Shown here: positions 11,855 to 23,174 of the stretch, piece after piece
How positions within the stretch are numbered: position 1 is the first letter of the stretch
How the letters are laid out: every line of letters begins with the position of its first letter
The notes under the pieces: generated by a model
Seen by the model: the letters and a program-made list of their open reading frames with translations, nothing else
The model's database searches: none
Told to the model about the DNA's origin: nothing
Translations under genes and position numbers: made by a program
Assembly (NCBI RefSeq): GCF_002099425.1
Contig: NW_018344333.1
Location: forward strand, 1-64,000
Reading direction: 5' to 3'
DNA length: 64,000 nt
Source of the DNA: Phascolarctos cinereus
Taxonomy: Eukaryota; Chordata; Mammalia; Diprotodontia; Phascolarctidae

Positions 11855-11945
11855 CACATACATACACATACATACCTATATACATTAAATATATGTGTAT
11901 ATGTATACATACATACACTTTATACATATATATGTATGAACATTG
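11855..11945. repeat. (CATA)n-type microsatellite
   Basis: Imperfect CATA/TATATG tract. The coding frame across it is a shadow. Confidence 0.8.
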
Positions 11946-12734
11946 CTTTGCAAACCTTAGCATGCTGTATAAATGTCAGTGATTGTTATTAAAGCAAAAC
12001 ATGAAGGAAATTCTTTTTTGGCCACTGCAGCTGGAATTATCTTATAATTTATAATTTAATGTGTACTAGCATAACTTTTCTAGACTTAACTAGCATTGTC
12101 CTTGAACAATACCCCCACTGTGAATTACTGGGCCTGCTTTTAGGGCCTTTACAACTTTACAAGAGCTGCTATATATTGTCCTGAGTTGTCATTGACCTTT
12201 GAGACCCAGGACACCTCTGTGTCATGATGACACATCTGAGGAAGAATTTAGCATGTGAAAATAGTTATATGCATATATTACATATAGTCTCATGTCTTCT
12301 TGTGTAACATAAGTAGAAATAAGGAATAAGATTATAAAGTTGATATCCATCTATACTAGCCATGGAAATGAAGTTAGGCCAAAAAAAAAAAGATTGTGGT
12401 GGGAAACATGCCTAAAAGTTTAAGGAAGGAGTCAAAAATACAGTTTTAAATCATTGTTAAAAGTACAATCTATGTCCCTGAGACAAAGTTTGTTTTTGAG
12501 ATTTCTGAGACTTGCCATCAGTAAATGTGTTTCCATGACCTTAATTAATGGGGAAAGAAATTGGATAATTTTTGTGTGTGATGAAAAGTTTTCCGAAGTA
12601 ATAAAATTTTTTTAAACTTATTTTCTTGGTGAAGGCAAACACAGCAATGATAATGGCTGTTTAAGAATTTTTCTTGGGCAGGTAGACAATATGACAGGAG
12701 GCAGGGAAGAATTTTGAAACTTCTGCCACCTAAG
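11946..12734. other. Unassigned stretch
   Basis: Nothing recognised. Confidence 0.4.
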
Positions 12735-12975
12735 AGGTGGTTAGATTGCAAAGTGGAGAGGGCACTGTCTTGGATTAAAAAACACCTGAGCTCAACTCCA
12801 ATCTCAAAGTCTTTCTAGCTATGTGGCACTGGGTAAGTCACATAACTTCTGTGTTTTCAATTTCCTTATGTATAAAATCAGGATAATAGGACCTACCTCC
12901 CAGAGTTGGATTAAATGAGATTACATCTATAAAGTAGTTTACAAATCTTAAAGTGCTGTATAAATCCTAGGCCTT
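12735..12975 (+). repeat. THER1/MIR SINE, near complete
   Basis: The head is AAAGTGGAGAGGGCACTGTC. The core reads CTGGGTAAGTCACATAACTTC, then AAAATCAGGATAATAGGACC and TACCTCCCAGAGTTGGATTAA. The tail is AAAGTGCTGTATAAATCC. Confidence 0.9.
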
Positions 12976-12985
12976 ATTAGCTAAC

Positions 12986-13242
12986 TGGCAGGTAGGTGGC
13001 ACAGTTTATTGAATGCCAGGCCTAGAGTCAGGAAGACTCATCTTCCCAAGTTCAAATCTGTCTTCAGATACTTCAAATAGCTGCATGACTCTGGGAAAGT
13101 CACCTAACACTGTTGCTGTTTCTTCATTTATAAAATGAGCTGGAGAAGGAAATGAAATCACTCTAGTATCTTTGCCAAGAAAACCCCAAATGGGATCACA
13201 GAGTCAGACATGACCGAAAAGACTGAACAACAACAACAATAG
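12986..13242 (+). repeat. MAR1-like tRNA-SINE with RTE-type tail
   Basis: The head is TGGCAGGTAGGTGGCACAG and the B-box region is CAAGTTCAAATCTG. The characteristic 3' body reads GAGCTGGAGAAGGAAATG, CTTTGCCAAGAAAACCCC and AAATGGGATCACAGAGTCAG, ending in (CAA)n. Marsupial SINEs of this design are thought to borrow an RTE LINE tail. It sits directly behind a THER1 copy. Confidence 0.88.
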
Positions 13243-13504
13243 ACCAAAAACAAAACAAAACAAGTTGTTAGTAACTTACTTATTCAAAAGTGACTTCTGA
13301 ATTATTTCATTTGGAATTACTTCTCTTTTCCTCACCTAGATAAGCTTTAGTGGAGCAAAATTATTCTAAACTGATGAGACTGATGAGGTTCAGAAGGATT
13401 TCACTTGTAGAATGAACTGCCAAATGAGGAAACTACATATTTTAATGCAAGTTAGTACTTTCTCTGCAATTTACAGCAGATTTAGTAATTTAGGTAGCTC
13501 CCTA

Positions 13505-13640
13505 GAGGACTTAGAGGTTAAGTGACTAGCCAAAGGAAACATAGCCAGTATATAGGTCATGAAGATAGGTCAGAAGCAGATAATGAACCCAGATATTCCT
13601 GAATTCAAGGTCATTTTTTATCTGCTATGCAACATTAGTA
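13505..13640 (-). repeat. MIR-type SINE, antisense
   Basis: It carries GAGGTTAAGTGACTAGCCAAAG, AATGAACCCAGATATTCCTG and AAGGTCATTTTTTATCTGC. This is a diverged reversed SINE. Confidence 0.6.
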
Positions 13641-13659
13641 TACCTTCTTTTGAATATGT

Positions 13660-14211
13660 TTGTCTTGTCAACCTCCAGAGTTCAGTCTAGGAAAGACAAA
13701 CAGAATTAGGCTGTATGAGCATTTTATTTCTCATTTCTCTCAAAGCAGGCAGGCATGCATATGAATACATGGGAGAGGTAGTTAACAGCTGAGCTCACTT
13801 TTGGGGTCAGGCTACACAGTTCATATATCCTTCCAAAAGGAGCTGATGTCACTCCATCATCATTTCATCATTGGACAGAGAAAATATTTCTATACAGACT
13901 ACTCCCAGCTATACCTTGGGCCATCTAAAAAAAGAATCTGTCTCCACCCAAGCATGTGTAGAACACAATGAGCTTCCTTATTTTAGATTAAATTCCTTGT
14001 AACTTGGGTGGGATTAGCCAATGCAATTTCATTAAATTTAGGTGAGGGCTGACCAGGATTAGGAGAGTCAATGCAATCTTATCAGTAATGCCCTAGTGAA
14101 GAAAAAAAACCAAAAACTAAAACTAAACTAAACATAAATTTAGGACTTGGAAAAAAAAGGGGGGAGGAAACTCTGAATCTCTCCAAGGCATTGGTTATTA
14201 ATAGTCATTTT
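13660..14211. other. Unassigned stretch
   Basis: Nothing recognised apart from A-rich tracts near 14100-14165. Confidence 0.4.
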
Positions 14212-14345
14212 TCAAAGTCTCTCCATTAGATTGTGATCTCCTTGAGGGCAAAGGCCATCTTTTGTCTCGTTTCATATCCCAGCATTTAACACTGTGCCTA
14301 ACACAAAGTAGGTGCTTAATAAATGTTTATCAGTTGATTAATTGG
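14212..14345 (+). repeat. L2 LINE 3' end
   Basis: A well-kept copy: TTAGATTGTGATCTCCTTGAG, GGGCAAAGGCCATC, AACACTGTGCCTAACACAAAG and TAGGTGCTTAATAAATG. Confidence 0.9.
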
Positions 14346-14364
14346 AGATAGGAGAGGCAAAAAA

Positions 14365-14515
14365 AAATCAAGTGAAAATTACTCTAGCTCACATGCCAGT
14401 TGCAGGTCAATTGCCCCTCTCTGGGCCATGTTTGTTTATCTATAAATGAAAGAGTTGGATTAAATGATTTCTATGATCCCTTCCAGCTAAAATTCCCATT
14501 CATCTTTATACCATA
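14365..14515 (+). repeat. MIR SINE, 3' half
   Basis: It shows TCAATTGCCCCTCTCTGGGCC, TTATCTATAAATGAAAGAG, TTGGATTAAATGATTTCTATG and ATCCCTTCCAGCTAAAATTC, which are MIR core motifs in order. Confidence 0.8.
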
Positions 14516-15171
14516 GAACAATGTGAATGAAACTTGTTGACTGATACATATGGAAGGAGAGAAAATCATTGAAGGAATCAGGGTCCAGAGAACCTGAGCC
14601 AGTTTTTCTTAAATGGTCACATGTTGAAGTTTAAATAAATCAGTTTTCCATCAAAATCTTGTCAGATAGGTAGGATGAATGATTAAGGAAGATGTAATAG
14701 AAGCCTGGGTTTCAGGGTGGTGGTGGGAATTGAGTAGGGAGGATAAAGGTGAGGAGGAAGAAGCAGGACGGCCAGTCTATCTGGGAGAGTCTGGCTTGCT
14801 ACACTTTGGTATGCATTCTAGGGGTTACCAATGTCTGTTCTGGAGCCTGGATTCATCACCATTTGTTTGAATACATGCTGAGTAAAATTTAGAATTAACA
14901 AAAAATGTTTCCATCTGGCTTCATGGAGGCAGATTACAAAGAAGGGCATTTATGAGAATGGAGATAAAATGCCAGGCCATATATATCATTGCCTTTCTAC
15001 TGCTTTGGATTTAAGTGGATTAGGATAATTTGGGAGAAAAAAGCACAACTGTGAAAAACTTGCTAACCATTTGCCCATCATATCAATCTCCTGTGATCGG
15101 TAATTTTTAAAGCACATGGCGAATTGGCTTGAGTTCCAATATTACCTTCAGGTGCAGTTAAAGGCAGCCGT
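14516..15171. other. Unassigned stretch
   Basis: Nothing recognised. Confidence 0.35.
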
Positions 15172-15453
15172 TTACCCTTGAGCAAAAGTGGTCTGACCAT
15201 CAGGTATAGATGCAGGCCACTGAACTGCATGATTAGATGCTGTTGTACAGACAGCAGGTTGCCTTGTTGAGGCTGCATCTGAGAAAATCATCCAAATGCT
15301 TCGTATTGATTGCCTTTTTCCACTTCCTAAGATGGTGCGTGGGTCTGCATACCAATTTATGTGGCCATTAGGTGGGACTGGCTTTTCTATCTCTTTTGAA
15401 CCTGTATATTTACTTGAAAATGTACAGGTGAGATCAGAATGATATTTTAGCAA
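15172..15453 (-). other. Protein-like open frame, unidentified
   Basis: A 93-codon frame on the - strand whose translation looks protein-like rather than low-complexity. It carries evenly spread Trp, Pro, Asn, Asp and Cys, with blocks such as PVPPNGHINWYADPR and VQWPASIPDGQTTFAQG. I do not recognise the family. It ends at a stop inside GGGTAAACG, which could also be read as a weak splice donor. No convincing acceptor or start context is visible. An overlapping - frame (15078-15278) exists in another phase. It could be an old retrocopy, a mobile-element scrap, an exon remnant or chance. Confidence 0.3.
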
Positions 15454-15704
15454 TAGTGTGCTTACTATTTGTATTTAGTGTGTGTTCTCCAGAAATTTAC
15501 TTAGCATTAGATAGCCTGCAGCCATTTTTATAGTCATTTGGGGAAGTGCATTATATGAATGCCTCCCAGAAAGACTTAGGATTGGGAGCTGGAAGACTGA
15601 TGGTATTCATTTTTTAAAATTTTATTTTTTTTAAGGTTTGTGTCTCACCTAAAATTCTAAGGAGAATTGTAATGTATGCATTGTGTTTCACAGACACATA
15701 TATT

Positions 15705-15955
15705 TTATTTGAACAACAACAATAATGATAATATTTACATGGTGCTTTAAGGTTTACAAAGCACCTTACATATATTATCTCATGTAATTTTCCCAACAAC
15801 CCTTGGAGATAGGCGCTACTATTATCCTCACTTGTCAAGTCAGGAAATAGAATCAGAATTTAGTGACTTGCCCAGGGTAACAAAGGTAATAAGTCTCTGA
15901 GCCAGGATCTGAAATTAAGTTTTTCTGAGTCTGCATCTAGGTGCCTATTCACTCC
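15705..15955 (-). repeat. THER1/MIR SINE, antisense, long copy
   Basis: It runs in reverse from AATAATGATAATATTTACATGG. It continues through GCTTTAAGGTTTACAAAGCACC, CAACAACCCTTGGAGATAGG, TTAGTGACTTGCCCAGGGTAAC, CCAGGATCTGAAATTAAG and CATCTAGGTGCC. Confidence 0.9.
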
Positions 15956-16149
15956 TTATTTTATACTGCTGTTTTCAATACATTAATGCCTTTTCAGCGT
16001 TCATATTTTTCAAAATGTTTTTCTAATCTTGAGGACAATCTATTATCTAACTTAATTGTTCAACTTTTTTTCTAATTAGTCTAAAGGCAGAAATCCTGTT
16101 TATGATTGAAATTAGGGAATCCTTTCTTATTTTCATATTACAATCTAAT

Positions 16150-16285
16150 CAAATACCTCTGTGACTTTATTATCTTATATTAGTTATTTTTGTATTCTTC
16201 ACATTCTCCACTAGACTGCAAATTCAATGAAGGTAGGGACTCAAGCTTGTGAAAATCTTTCATCCTGTTAGTCCTTACTGACTGG
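16150..16285 (+). repeat. L2 LINE 3' end
   Basis: It shows ACATTCTCCACTAGACTGCAAATTCAATGAAGGTAGGGACT, the L2 tail signature, in diverged form. Confidence 0.65.
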
Positions 16286-16364
16286 GGATATAGAAGGAAT
16301 GATTTTTAAGAGGAAATGATCTTTAAATTCGGTTGTAGATAATAGATAGACATTCAAGATATGA

Positions 16365-16690
16365 AGGGGGAATTCCAGGGACAAAGAACAACATTAATAG
16401 AGATGAGTAGGTGGAAAAATTCTACTGTATATTAGAAGATGGCCTAGCCTAGCTTGCCTAGAACTTAGTAGTACAAAAGATGGATAGAAAGAATAATTGA
16501 AGATTGCTGAGGACCTTGACTGTTAGGCAAGAAAGTTTGAACTTGACTCAGTTGACAGTAGGAGGACATTAAAGATCTCATTTAAAAAAATTATAGCAGA
16601 AATACAAAGAATGGACTCAATCAGGGAGATAGTGACATGTTAAATTACTATTACAATAGTCCAAGCAGATATTAATGAGGTTCTGTACTT
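16365..16690 (-). mobile_element. L2 LINE ORF2 fragment, antisense
   Basis: The + strand reads GGAATTCCAGGGACAAAGAAC, GGACCTTGACTGTTAGGC and AGTTTGAACTTGACTC. It ends with TACAATAGTCCAAGCAGATATTAATGAGG. This is the usual reverse of the L2 RT C-terminal region (the -ISRLDYCNSLL- block). Heavily decayed. Confidence 0.65.
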
Positions 16691-16994
16691 GTATATGATA
16701 CCATCTCTTTCCTATGTAGACATTTTATTTGTTGAAAGGGGTAGAAAAAAGGAGTTTGTTCAGTAATAGTGCAGAAAAACAGTTTGAGATAATTCTGAGG
16801 ACTGAAAGAAAATGTCGCCTCAGACAAATATATTAAGAAGACCTGTTTGAAAGCATCTCAGAGGAAAGAACTCTAAGGTAAATATGACTGCATGCAGGGT
16901 TTTCCTGCAGGTAATTTAGATAGTGAGTGAGTTCACACTTGTGAAGACTGTAGCTGAAAGTTCTTTTTTGTAGTGACAAAGAACTAGGAAGGAA
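16691..16994. other. Unassigned stretch
   Basis: About 300 bp with nothing recognised. Confidence 0.4.
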
Positions 16995-17278
16995 TAGTGT
17001 CTATCAATTCGGTAATTGTTAAATAAATTACATCATATAACAATAACAAAATACAATTAGGCCATAAGAAATGCTTAAAGGAATTGTTTCTCTGGAAACC
17101 CAAGAAAACTTCTGTGAAGTGATAAAGAATAAAGTGAGCAGAAAATGAGAAGAATTTATACAACAGCAAGATTGTAAAGACAAACACCTTTGAATGACTA
17201 AAGAAATCTGATCAATGCAATGACCAACCATGATTCTGAAAGACTGATGAAGTATAGGTTTTAGATTCAAGACACACT
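16995..17278 (+). mobile_element. L1/HAL1 3' fragment
   Basis: Sense L1 3' sequence: AATACAATTAGGCCATAAG, TTCTGTGAAGTGATAAAGAATAAAGTGAGCAGAA, ACAGCAAGATTGTAAAGACAAAC and GATCAATGCAATGACCAACCATGATTC. No tail follows. Confidence 0.8.
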
Positions 17279-17289
17279 TTTTGTTTTCT

Positions 17290-17640
17290 GAGATACTACA
17301 TTTTCCCTATTCTCTTCATACTTTGTCAGTCAACTCCTTTTCTGCATCTTTGGTTGGCTTCTCATCCTCCTCCAAAGCTCTATAAGATGAATATTTCCAA
17401 AGTCTTTCTTTAGACCTCTTCTCTCTTCACTTTCTTGACAATTTCATACAATTCCACAGCTTCAGCTTTCACCTCTAATGCAGAAAACTATTGAATTTAT
17501 ATCTTCAGCTTTAATTTCTCTACTGAGCTTCAAAACAACCGGTGCAACTTCCAACAAAACATTTCCATCTTAATGATCCACTGATGTCTTAAATTCAGTA
17601 TATTCAAAATCAAATTTAACATATTTGCTTTTCCTAATAT
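17290..17640 (+). mobile_element. L2 LINE ORF2 fragment
   Basis: Sense L2 RT region: CCTCCAAAGCTCTATAAG, AGACCTCTTCTCTCTTCAC, ATTTATATCTTCAGCTTTAATTTCTC, TACTGAGCTTCAAAACAAC and TTCAGTATATTCAAAATCAAA. This tracks the usual L2 ORF from the GPLLFSLYT block to the LNMSKTE block. Too decayed to encode anything. Confidence 0.65.
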
Positions 17641-17754
17641 TTTACTATTTTTGTCAATTTTAGCATGATTTGCCTAATTTTATGTATTTGAGACTTTGGT
17701 ATTGTTTTTCCTTCATTTTTTTTTTAATTCTCTCATAAGAGGTAGGGGAAAGAA

Positions 17755-17915
17755 TTGATTTTAGCATGAAAGAATCTTGGATTAAATTCCACACTATATC
17801 ACTTCCTACCTGTGTGATTCCATACAAGTCATTTAGTTTCATCAACTTTAATTTCTTCATCTGTAAGATGAGGTGTTGGACTTGATGGTCTTTAAAGATA
17901 CTTCCAAATTTAAAT
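17755..17915 (+). repeat. MIR SINE
   Basis: It shows ACCTGTGTGATTCCATACAAG, TCATTTAGTTTCATC, TTCATCTGTAAGATGAGG and TGTTGGACTTGATGGTCTTTAAAG. Confidence 0.85.
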
Positions 17916-18639
17916 GTATATTTACATTATATTTATATTTTGTCTGTGATATCAGTTACCAAAAAAACCCTGTCAATTCTAATTACATATCTTTTGCATA
18001 CATCTCTTCCTCTCTTCCCCTCACCCCCACTGGCACCATCCTAGTACAGCATGAGCACGACAGAGACTCACACTTTACTCCTTTCTCTCTAACTTCTTAG
18101 TCTAGGGCAGGTTCACACATCTCCTTCCTCCCCAATATACTTTCTCCAATAAATTCTCAACAACAGTGCATTTCCTCCACTCAGCATAGTCCTCAGCAAT
18201 TTCTCCTTCTCCCTCCCATCTCTTAAAGAGTTGAGGACATTAAAAGTATTTTTGAAAATTTTCCTTGTCAAATTAGGGTAGTCTTTTTCCAGCCAATCAG
18301 CACTCACCAAAGCATCATATCTCTTCCACTCAGCACAGTTCTCAGCAAAGCAACCAAAAAGATTGCTTGTCTCTAGCCAGTTGTTAGCTCAAAAAAATTT
18401 TATTTTCTCCTTCTGTGTTGTCATTTGATGTCTTGGCTTTTATAACTAATTCCTCTTGTCACCATCTGTGTCCTCTGTCCTCAGGTGCTTCTGACTCTTC
18501 TTGTGCTCAGTTTTTTGACATTTAGATTCTTTTTACTTAGATTTTATTTTTTAATTGGCATCATTTTAACACCCCTTTATTAGGAAAAAAATAATGAAAA
18601 ACAACCCTTCTTTAAAAAAAATAGTCATGTGTAGTAAAT
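17916..18639. other. Unassigned stretch with a diverged direct repeat
   Basis: No named repeat. Two similar blocks, CCACTCAGCATAGTCCTCAGCAA (from about 18176) and CCACTCAGCACAGTTCTCAGCAAA (from about 18327), are spaced about 150 bp apart. They suggest an old local duplication. Confidence 0.45.
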
Positions 18640-20270
18640 TCCCATATGGTTTATGTCCAAAATATATGTCTTATTCTGTGTCTTGAGTCTATTTTTGGGT
18701 GTCAAATTTTCTATTCATCTCTGGTCCTTTCATTAGGAATGCTAGGAAGTACTCTATTTCGTTCAGTATCCATTTCCCTCTTGCATGATTAAATTTAGCC
18801 AAGTAGCTTATTCTTCATTGTAATCTTAGTTGTTTTTTAGAATATCATATTCCAAGCCCTCCACTTCTTTATAATGATAGCTGCTAAATCTTGTGTGATC
18901 CTAACATGGTATTTTAATGGTTTCTTTCTGGATAATTGTAATATTTTCTTCTTGACTTATGAGCTTTGGAATTTGGCTCTAATATGCCTGTGAGTTTTTG
19001 TTTTGGGGTCTCTTTCAGAAGGTGATTGATTTATTCTTTCAACTTCTGCCTTTCCTTCTGGTTCCATGATATCTCTGTACTTTTCCTTTGAAAATATGAT
19101 ATTTAGACTCTTTTTTTTTCTTTCACTTGGGCATTCGGGTCCAACAATTATTACATTATCTTTCATTGATCAATTTTCTAAGTAATTTTCTGATGATATG
19201 TTTTACATTTGATTTTTTTCTCAGTCCTCATTTTTTTTGTTTCTTCATGTTTCATAGAGCCATTAGCTCCTATTTGATCAACTCAAATTTTAAGGAGTTA
19301 TTTTCTTCAGTGAGGTTTTCATACCTCTTTTACCAAGCTACTAATTCTCTTTTCATCACTTTCTTGTAATACTCTCATCTCTTTTGCAAATTTTACTCTA
19401 TTACTCTTATTTAAATTTAAAATGTTTTTTTTTTACTTTTTTCTCTTCTTTTAGATATTTTATGAATTCTCTTTTGACTTAAATCCAATCTGCATTTTGT
19501 CTTTGAGGTCTTGCTCATAGATATTTTCAAATCATTGTCTTCTGACTTTGTGTCTTGAGCTTCTCTGTCATCATAGCAGGTTCTTTGTTGTTGTTGTTAT
19601 TGTTGTTGTTGCTCCTTTTTCCATCCTATTTCTTGTTTGTGGACTTTTTATTAGAGTTAGCCTCTGCTTATTGCTTGGAGAGATGGCTATCCTGAACTTC
19701 TGTGGTTCTATCTAGGGACCTGCAGTTTTTTGGTGCATCCAAAGCGGTATGTTATAGATGAGTTCTGGTTACTGCCCTCCTGCTCTGCATTCTGTTCATT
19801 ATACAGGTCTGGTTTCTGCTCCTTTGTGACTGGGAATACTACTTCCATCCTGGACTTTTGACCCAGAACTAGATTATAGACTGTGGAGCTGCCAAATAGC
19901 ACTAGATCCCAAACCCAGGGCTAGTGGGGGGGTCCCATTTAATCTTTTTTATGACTAAGTATTAAATAGCCTTGCTGTACCTTGAGTTGTGTGTGCCTGG
20001 TGCTCTGTTCATCTTCTAAGGTCCACAGAAGGTGCCACTTTTGCAGCAACCTACATACCCTGCTCACAATTAGCTCCCACCCCTTATCTGAAGATACTCT
20101 TTATACTGCTCTGAGCTAAAACAATGAATCACTCTGACTTTCTTTTTCTGTTTCTGCCAGAATTTGATTTGATGTTTTCTGAGGTCATTTTGTAGGAGAG
20201 GTTTTTGGGGAAATTTGACTGCTGTGACCCTTCCCTCTGCCTTCTTAACTCCTCCCACCAAATAGAGTTC
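18640..20270 (-). mobile_element. L1/HAL1-type LINE, ORF1 plus 5'UTR, antisense
   Basis: It reads in reverse from the rear of ORF1 (left) to the 5' end (right, TTAACTCCTCCCACC near 20262). The frame at 18957-19166 (-) keeps the ORF1 C-terminal block INQSPSERDPKTKTHRHIRAKFQ. That corresponds to the (V)HRSPSERDP...NIVAKFQ block of better L1 copies. ORF1 is the RNA-binding coiled-coil chaperone of L1. No ORF2 or 3'UTR lies on this piece. It abuts a sense element at 20280, head to head. Confidence 0.85.
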
Positions 20271-20279
20271 TTCTTAAAA

Positions 20280-21605
20280 ATGATGCAAGAGTTCATTTTT
20301 TAAGATATTACAAAAGAAATGAGAGCTATTAAGGAGATAAATGAAAAGGGATGAATAGCTTAACACAAGATATGTAATACCTTTTTTTAGTAAAAAATTC
20401 CCTAAAAATCAGAATGGACCAAATGGAAATGAGCAAGTCCAAGGGACTACTAGAATTCATAAAATAATTTCAATAGAATAAGGAAATATAGGAAATATAT
20501 ATCTCACATCAAAAACAATTGACCAGGAAAGTATATATGTTTATATGTATATATATATATAAACTACCTGAAAACCATGATCAGGAAAAATATTTTATAC
20601 ATATTTAAAGAAATTGTTAAAGAAAATTACCATGATATGTTGGAACAAGAGGGAAAAAGAAAGAATCTATCCTTTAATTTTTTAAAGAAATCCAAACATG
20701 AAAACTCCCAAAAATGTCATTGTCCAAATCTGGAACTTCTAGAGAAAAGAAAAAAAAATATTATAAGCAACCAAGAAGAATGAATTAAATATTGAGGAAG
20801 TGCAATTAAGGTCACAAAAGATTAAGCAACTTATGGGGACAAAAAATTGAAGTTGTTTATTAATTGAGGAACCAATTGTAATATTGTAAGGAAGGCAGAA
20901 ATAGAAGATATCCAAAGGACTTAGAAAAATTTATACGAACTGATTCAGAGTTCAGCAAAACTAGAACATTTTATGCTATACCAATATTAAAAATAGCTAT
21001 ACTTGGGGATTTTTATAAACTGATGAAGAATGGAATAGAGCCAGGAAAATAATTTATGCAATAACACTGTAAAAATAAATAACTTTGAAAGCTGTAAGAA
21101 CTATGATCACTAAAATGACAATTAATGATTCCAAAATAGCAATGATGAAACACTCTATTACAAAAAAAGTAGCACATGATGGATTTAGGTTGAGGAATGA
21201 AATACACATGCATACATACATACATATGTAAATATGCACACAAATATATACATATGTAAATACCCATATGCCTGCATGCATATGTATATTTGTATGCAGA
21301 TTTTGAGGTAAATTGTTTTGTTTGACAATGCATATTTGTTATGAGGAATTTGTTTTTCTTTTCTTTTTTCCCTGAATAGGGAAGGAATGGGAGATAGGGA
21401 GAATAGATTTTGGTTTATTAAAAAAAAAATATGAGGGGCTCCTAGAAATGTAGAATGTATTTTCAGATGAGGTCACTGTATTGTGGTTTCAATTAATTAT
21501 TTTAATTTCTTAAAAGAGTTCTCTCATTAAGTTGGGAGTGATCTGTAAATATTTCTAGTGTTAAAACAACAAATAAAATCAACAAAATTATATTTCACTT
21601 TAAAA
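20280..21605 (+). mobile_element. HAL1-like LINE: ORF1 joined directly to a 3' end
   Basis: It opens inside ORF1 (a coiled-coil-like stretch, then an LPENHDQ-type block at about 20565). It runs through the ORF1 rear (about 20820) and passes straight to a 3' end without any reverse-transcriptase core. 3' markers are GGAAAATAATTTATGCAATAACA, a (CATA)n tract (21210-21290), TTTTCAGATGAGGTCACTG and CTCTCATTAAGTTGGGAGTGA. The same 3' end occurs at 35.4-35.95 kb. This is the half-L1 layout. Confidence 0.8.
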
Positions 21606-21777
21606 AATATCATTGGTGACCTTTTGTACAGAATTTTGAGTAAAATGTTAGGTCTAGAAAGCAAAATTTTAAAAACTAAGTAAAGAGTGGGTGATGAAGA
21701 AATGGAAGTATTTGAAATTTAGACTGATTTTTCAGACTGTCATTCTTTCTGAGCATGTGTGTGTGTGCATGTATGTG

Positions 21778-21811
21778 TGTGTGACAGAGAGAGAGAGAGG
21801 GAGAGAGAGAA
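21778..21811. repeat. (GA)n microsatellite
   Basis: A purine-only GA tract following a TG-rich stretch. Confidence 0.8.
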
Positions 21812-21854
21812 AAGGTAAAGAGAAGATAGAGTTGTCCTTTAAAGCACAGACTAT

Positions 21855-21957
21855 CTTTTATCTTTTTGTTTTTTATATGCCAAGTGCATAGCACATATGG
21901 TTCCTCAATTCCTGGCACATAGTAGTCACTTATTAAATGATTATTGACTTTCTTTTA
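21855..21957 (+). repeat. L2 LINE 3' end
   Basis: It shows GCATAGCACATATGGTTCC, CCTGGCACATAGTAGTCAC and TTATTAAATGATTATTGAC. Its last 16 bases are the left copy of the target-site duplication of the next element. Confidence 0.8.
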
Positions 21958-22124
21958 TCATTACATCAAAGTCAACTTATACCCACCCCCTTTATGTGCA
22001 ACCATTTAACATGGCGTAATAACAATACAGTTCTCTAGAGTTACAAGTGTCATCTTCCTTGTAGGGATGTAAACAGTTTGCCCTTATTAATAACATGTTG
22101 TATTTTTCTGTCACTTTTACCTTT

Positions 22125-23174
22125 TTATGTCTCTCTTGAGTCTTGTAATTGAAGACGAAATTTTCTGTTGAGTTCTGGTCGTTTTTTCAGGAAGTTTTGG
22201 AAGTCCCCTATTTCACTGAATATCCATCTTCTCCCATGAAAGATCATGCTCATTTTCACTGAGTAGTTGATCCTTGGTTGTAATACAGGCTCCTCTGCCT
22301 TAAAGAATACCAGATTCCACACACTACAGTCTTTTAATTTAGAAGCTGCAAGGTCCTGTGTAATATTGACTCTGGCTCCATGATATTTAAATTGTTTCTT
22401 TCCTGTTGCTTGCAGTATTTTTCTTTGACCTGGTAAATTTGGAATTTGGCTACTATGTTCCTTGGCATTTTAAATTTTGGATCTCTTTCAGGAGGTGATC
22501 AGTGGATTCTTTCTATGGATATTTTATCCTCTGGTTCTAGGACCTCAGGGCAGTTTTCCTTTATGATTTCCTGAAAGCTCTTGTCCAGGCTCTTTTTTTT
22601 CATTGTGATTTTCAGGTAGACCAATACTTTTTAAATTATCTCTCCTGGATCGATTTTCCAGGTCAATTGTTTTTACCAAAGAGGTATTTTACATTATCAA
22701 GTATTTTTTCATTCTTTTGTTTCTGTTTGACTGATTCTTGCTCTCTCATAGAGTCATTAGCTTCCATTTGCCCACTTAAAATTTTTAACAAATTGTTTTC
22801 TTCTATTAAATTTTGTACCTCCTTCCCCATTTGCCCAATTGTATTTTTTAGGGACTTGTTTTCTTCAGTGTACTTTTTTCCCCCAGTTGGCCAATTGTAT
22901 TTTTTAAGGACTTGTTTTCTAAAGTTAATTGTTGTCCTTCCTTTTTCAAGCTATTGACTTTCTCTTTCATACTTCTCATTTCTTTTCCCACTTTTTCTTG
23001 TACCTCTCTTATTTGACTTTTAAAATCCTTCTTGAGCTCTTCTAAGAAGGCTTTTTGGACTTCAGACCAGTTCATATTCCCTTTTGAGGTTCCAGATGTG
23101 GGTTTGTTGACAATGTTGTCCTCTTCAGAATTTCTGCCTTGATCTTCACTGTTCCCATAATATGGATCTATCAT
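22125..23174 (-). pseudogene. L1 ORF1 remnant
   Basis: L1 ORF1 makes the trimeric RNA-binding protein that coats L1 RNA. The N-terminal 108 codons are open (22848-23174): an acidic head with MIDPYYGNSEDQG, then a charged coiled coil. The C-terminal frame (22125-22322) includes EEPVLQPRINYSVKMS and ends LQLQDSRET. The two lie in different phases, so the gene is broken. A ~56-bp tandem duplication lies within the coiled coil (22835-22946). Confidence 0.85.

Noticed and set aside
12205-12250. C/D snoRNA-like boxes (CATGATGAC ... CTGAG)
   Set aside because: The boxes are too close and there is no terminal stem. The match is explained by a short local palindrome TGTCATGATGACA.
12986-13242. tRNA gene candidates within SINE heads (also 33112, 43128, 47761, 53631)
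   Set aside because: The A- and B-box-like sequences belong to tRNA-derived SINEs. The cloverleaf is not maintained and SINE bodies follow.
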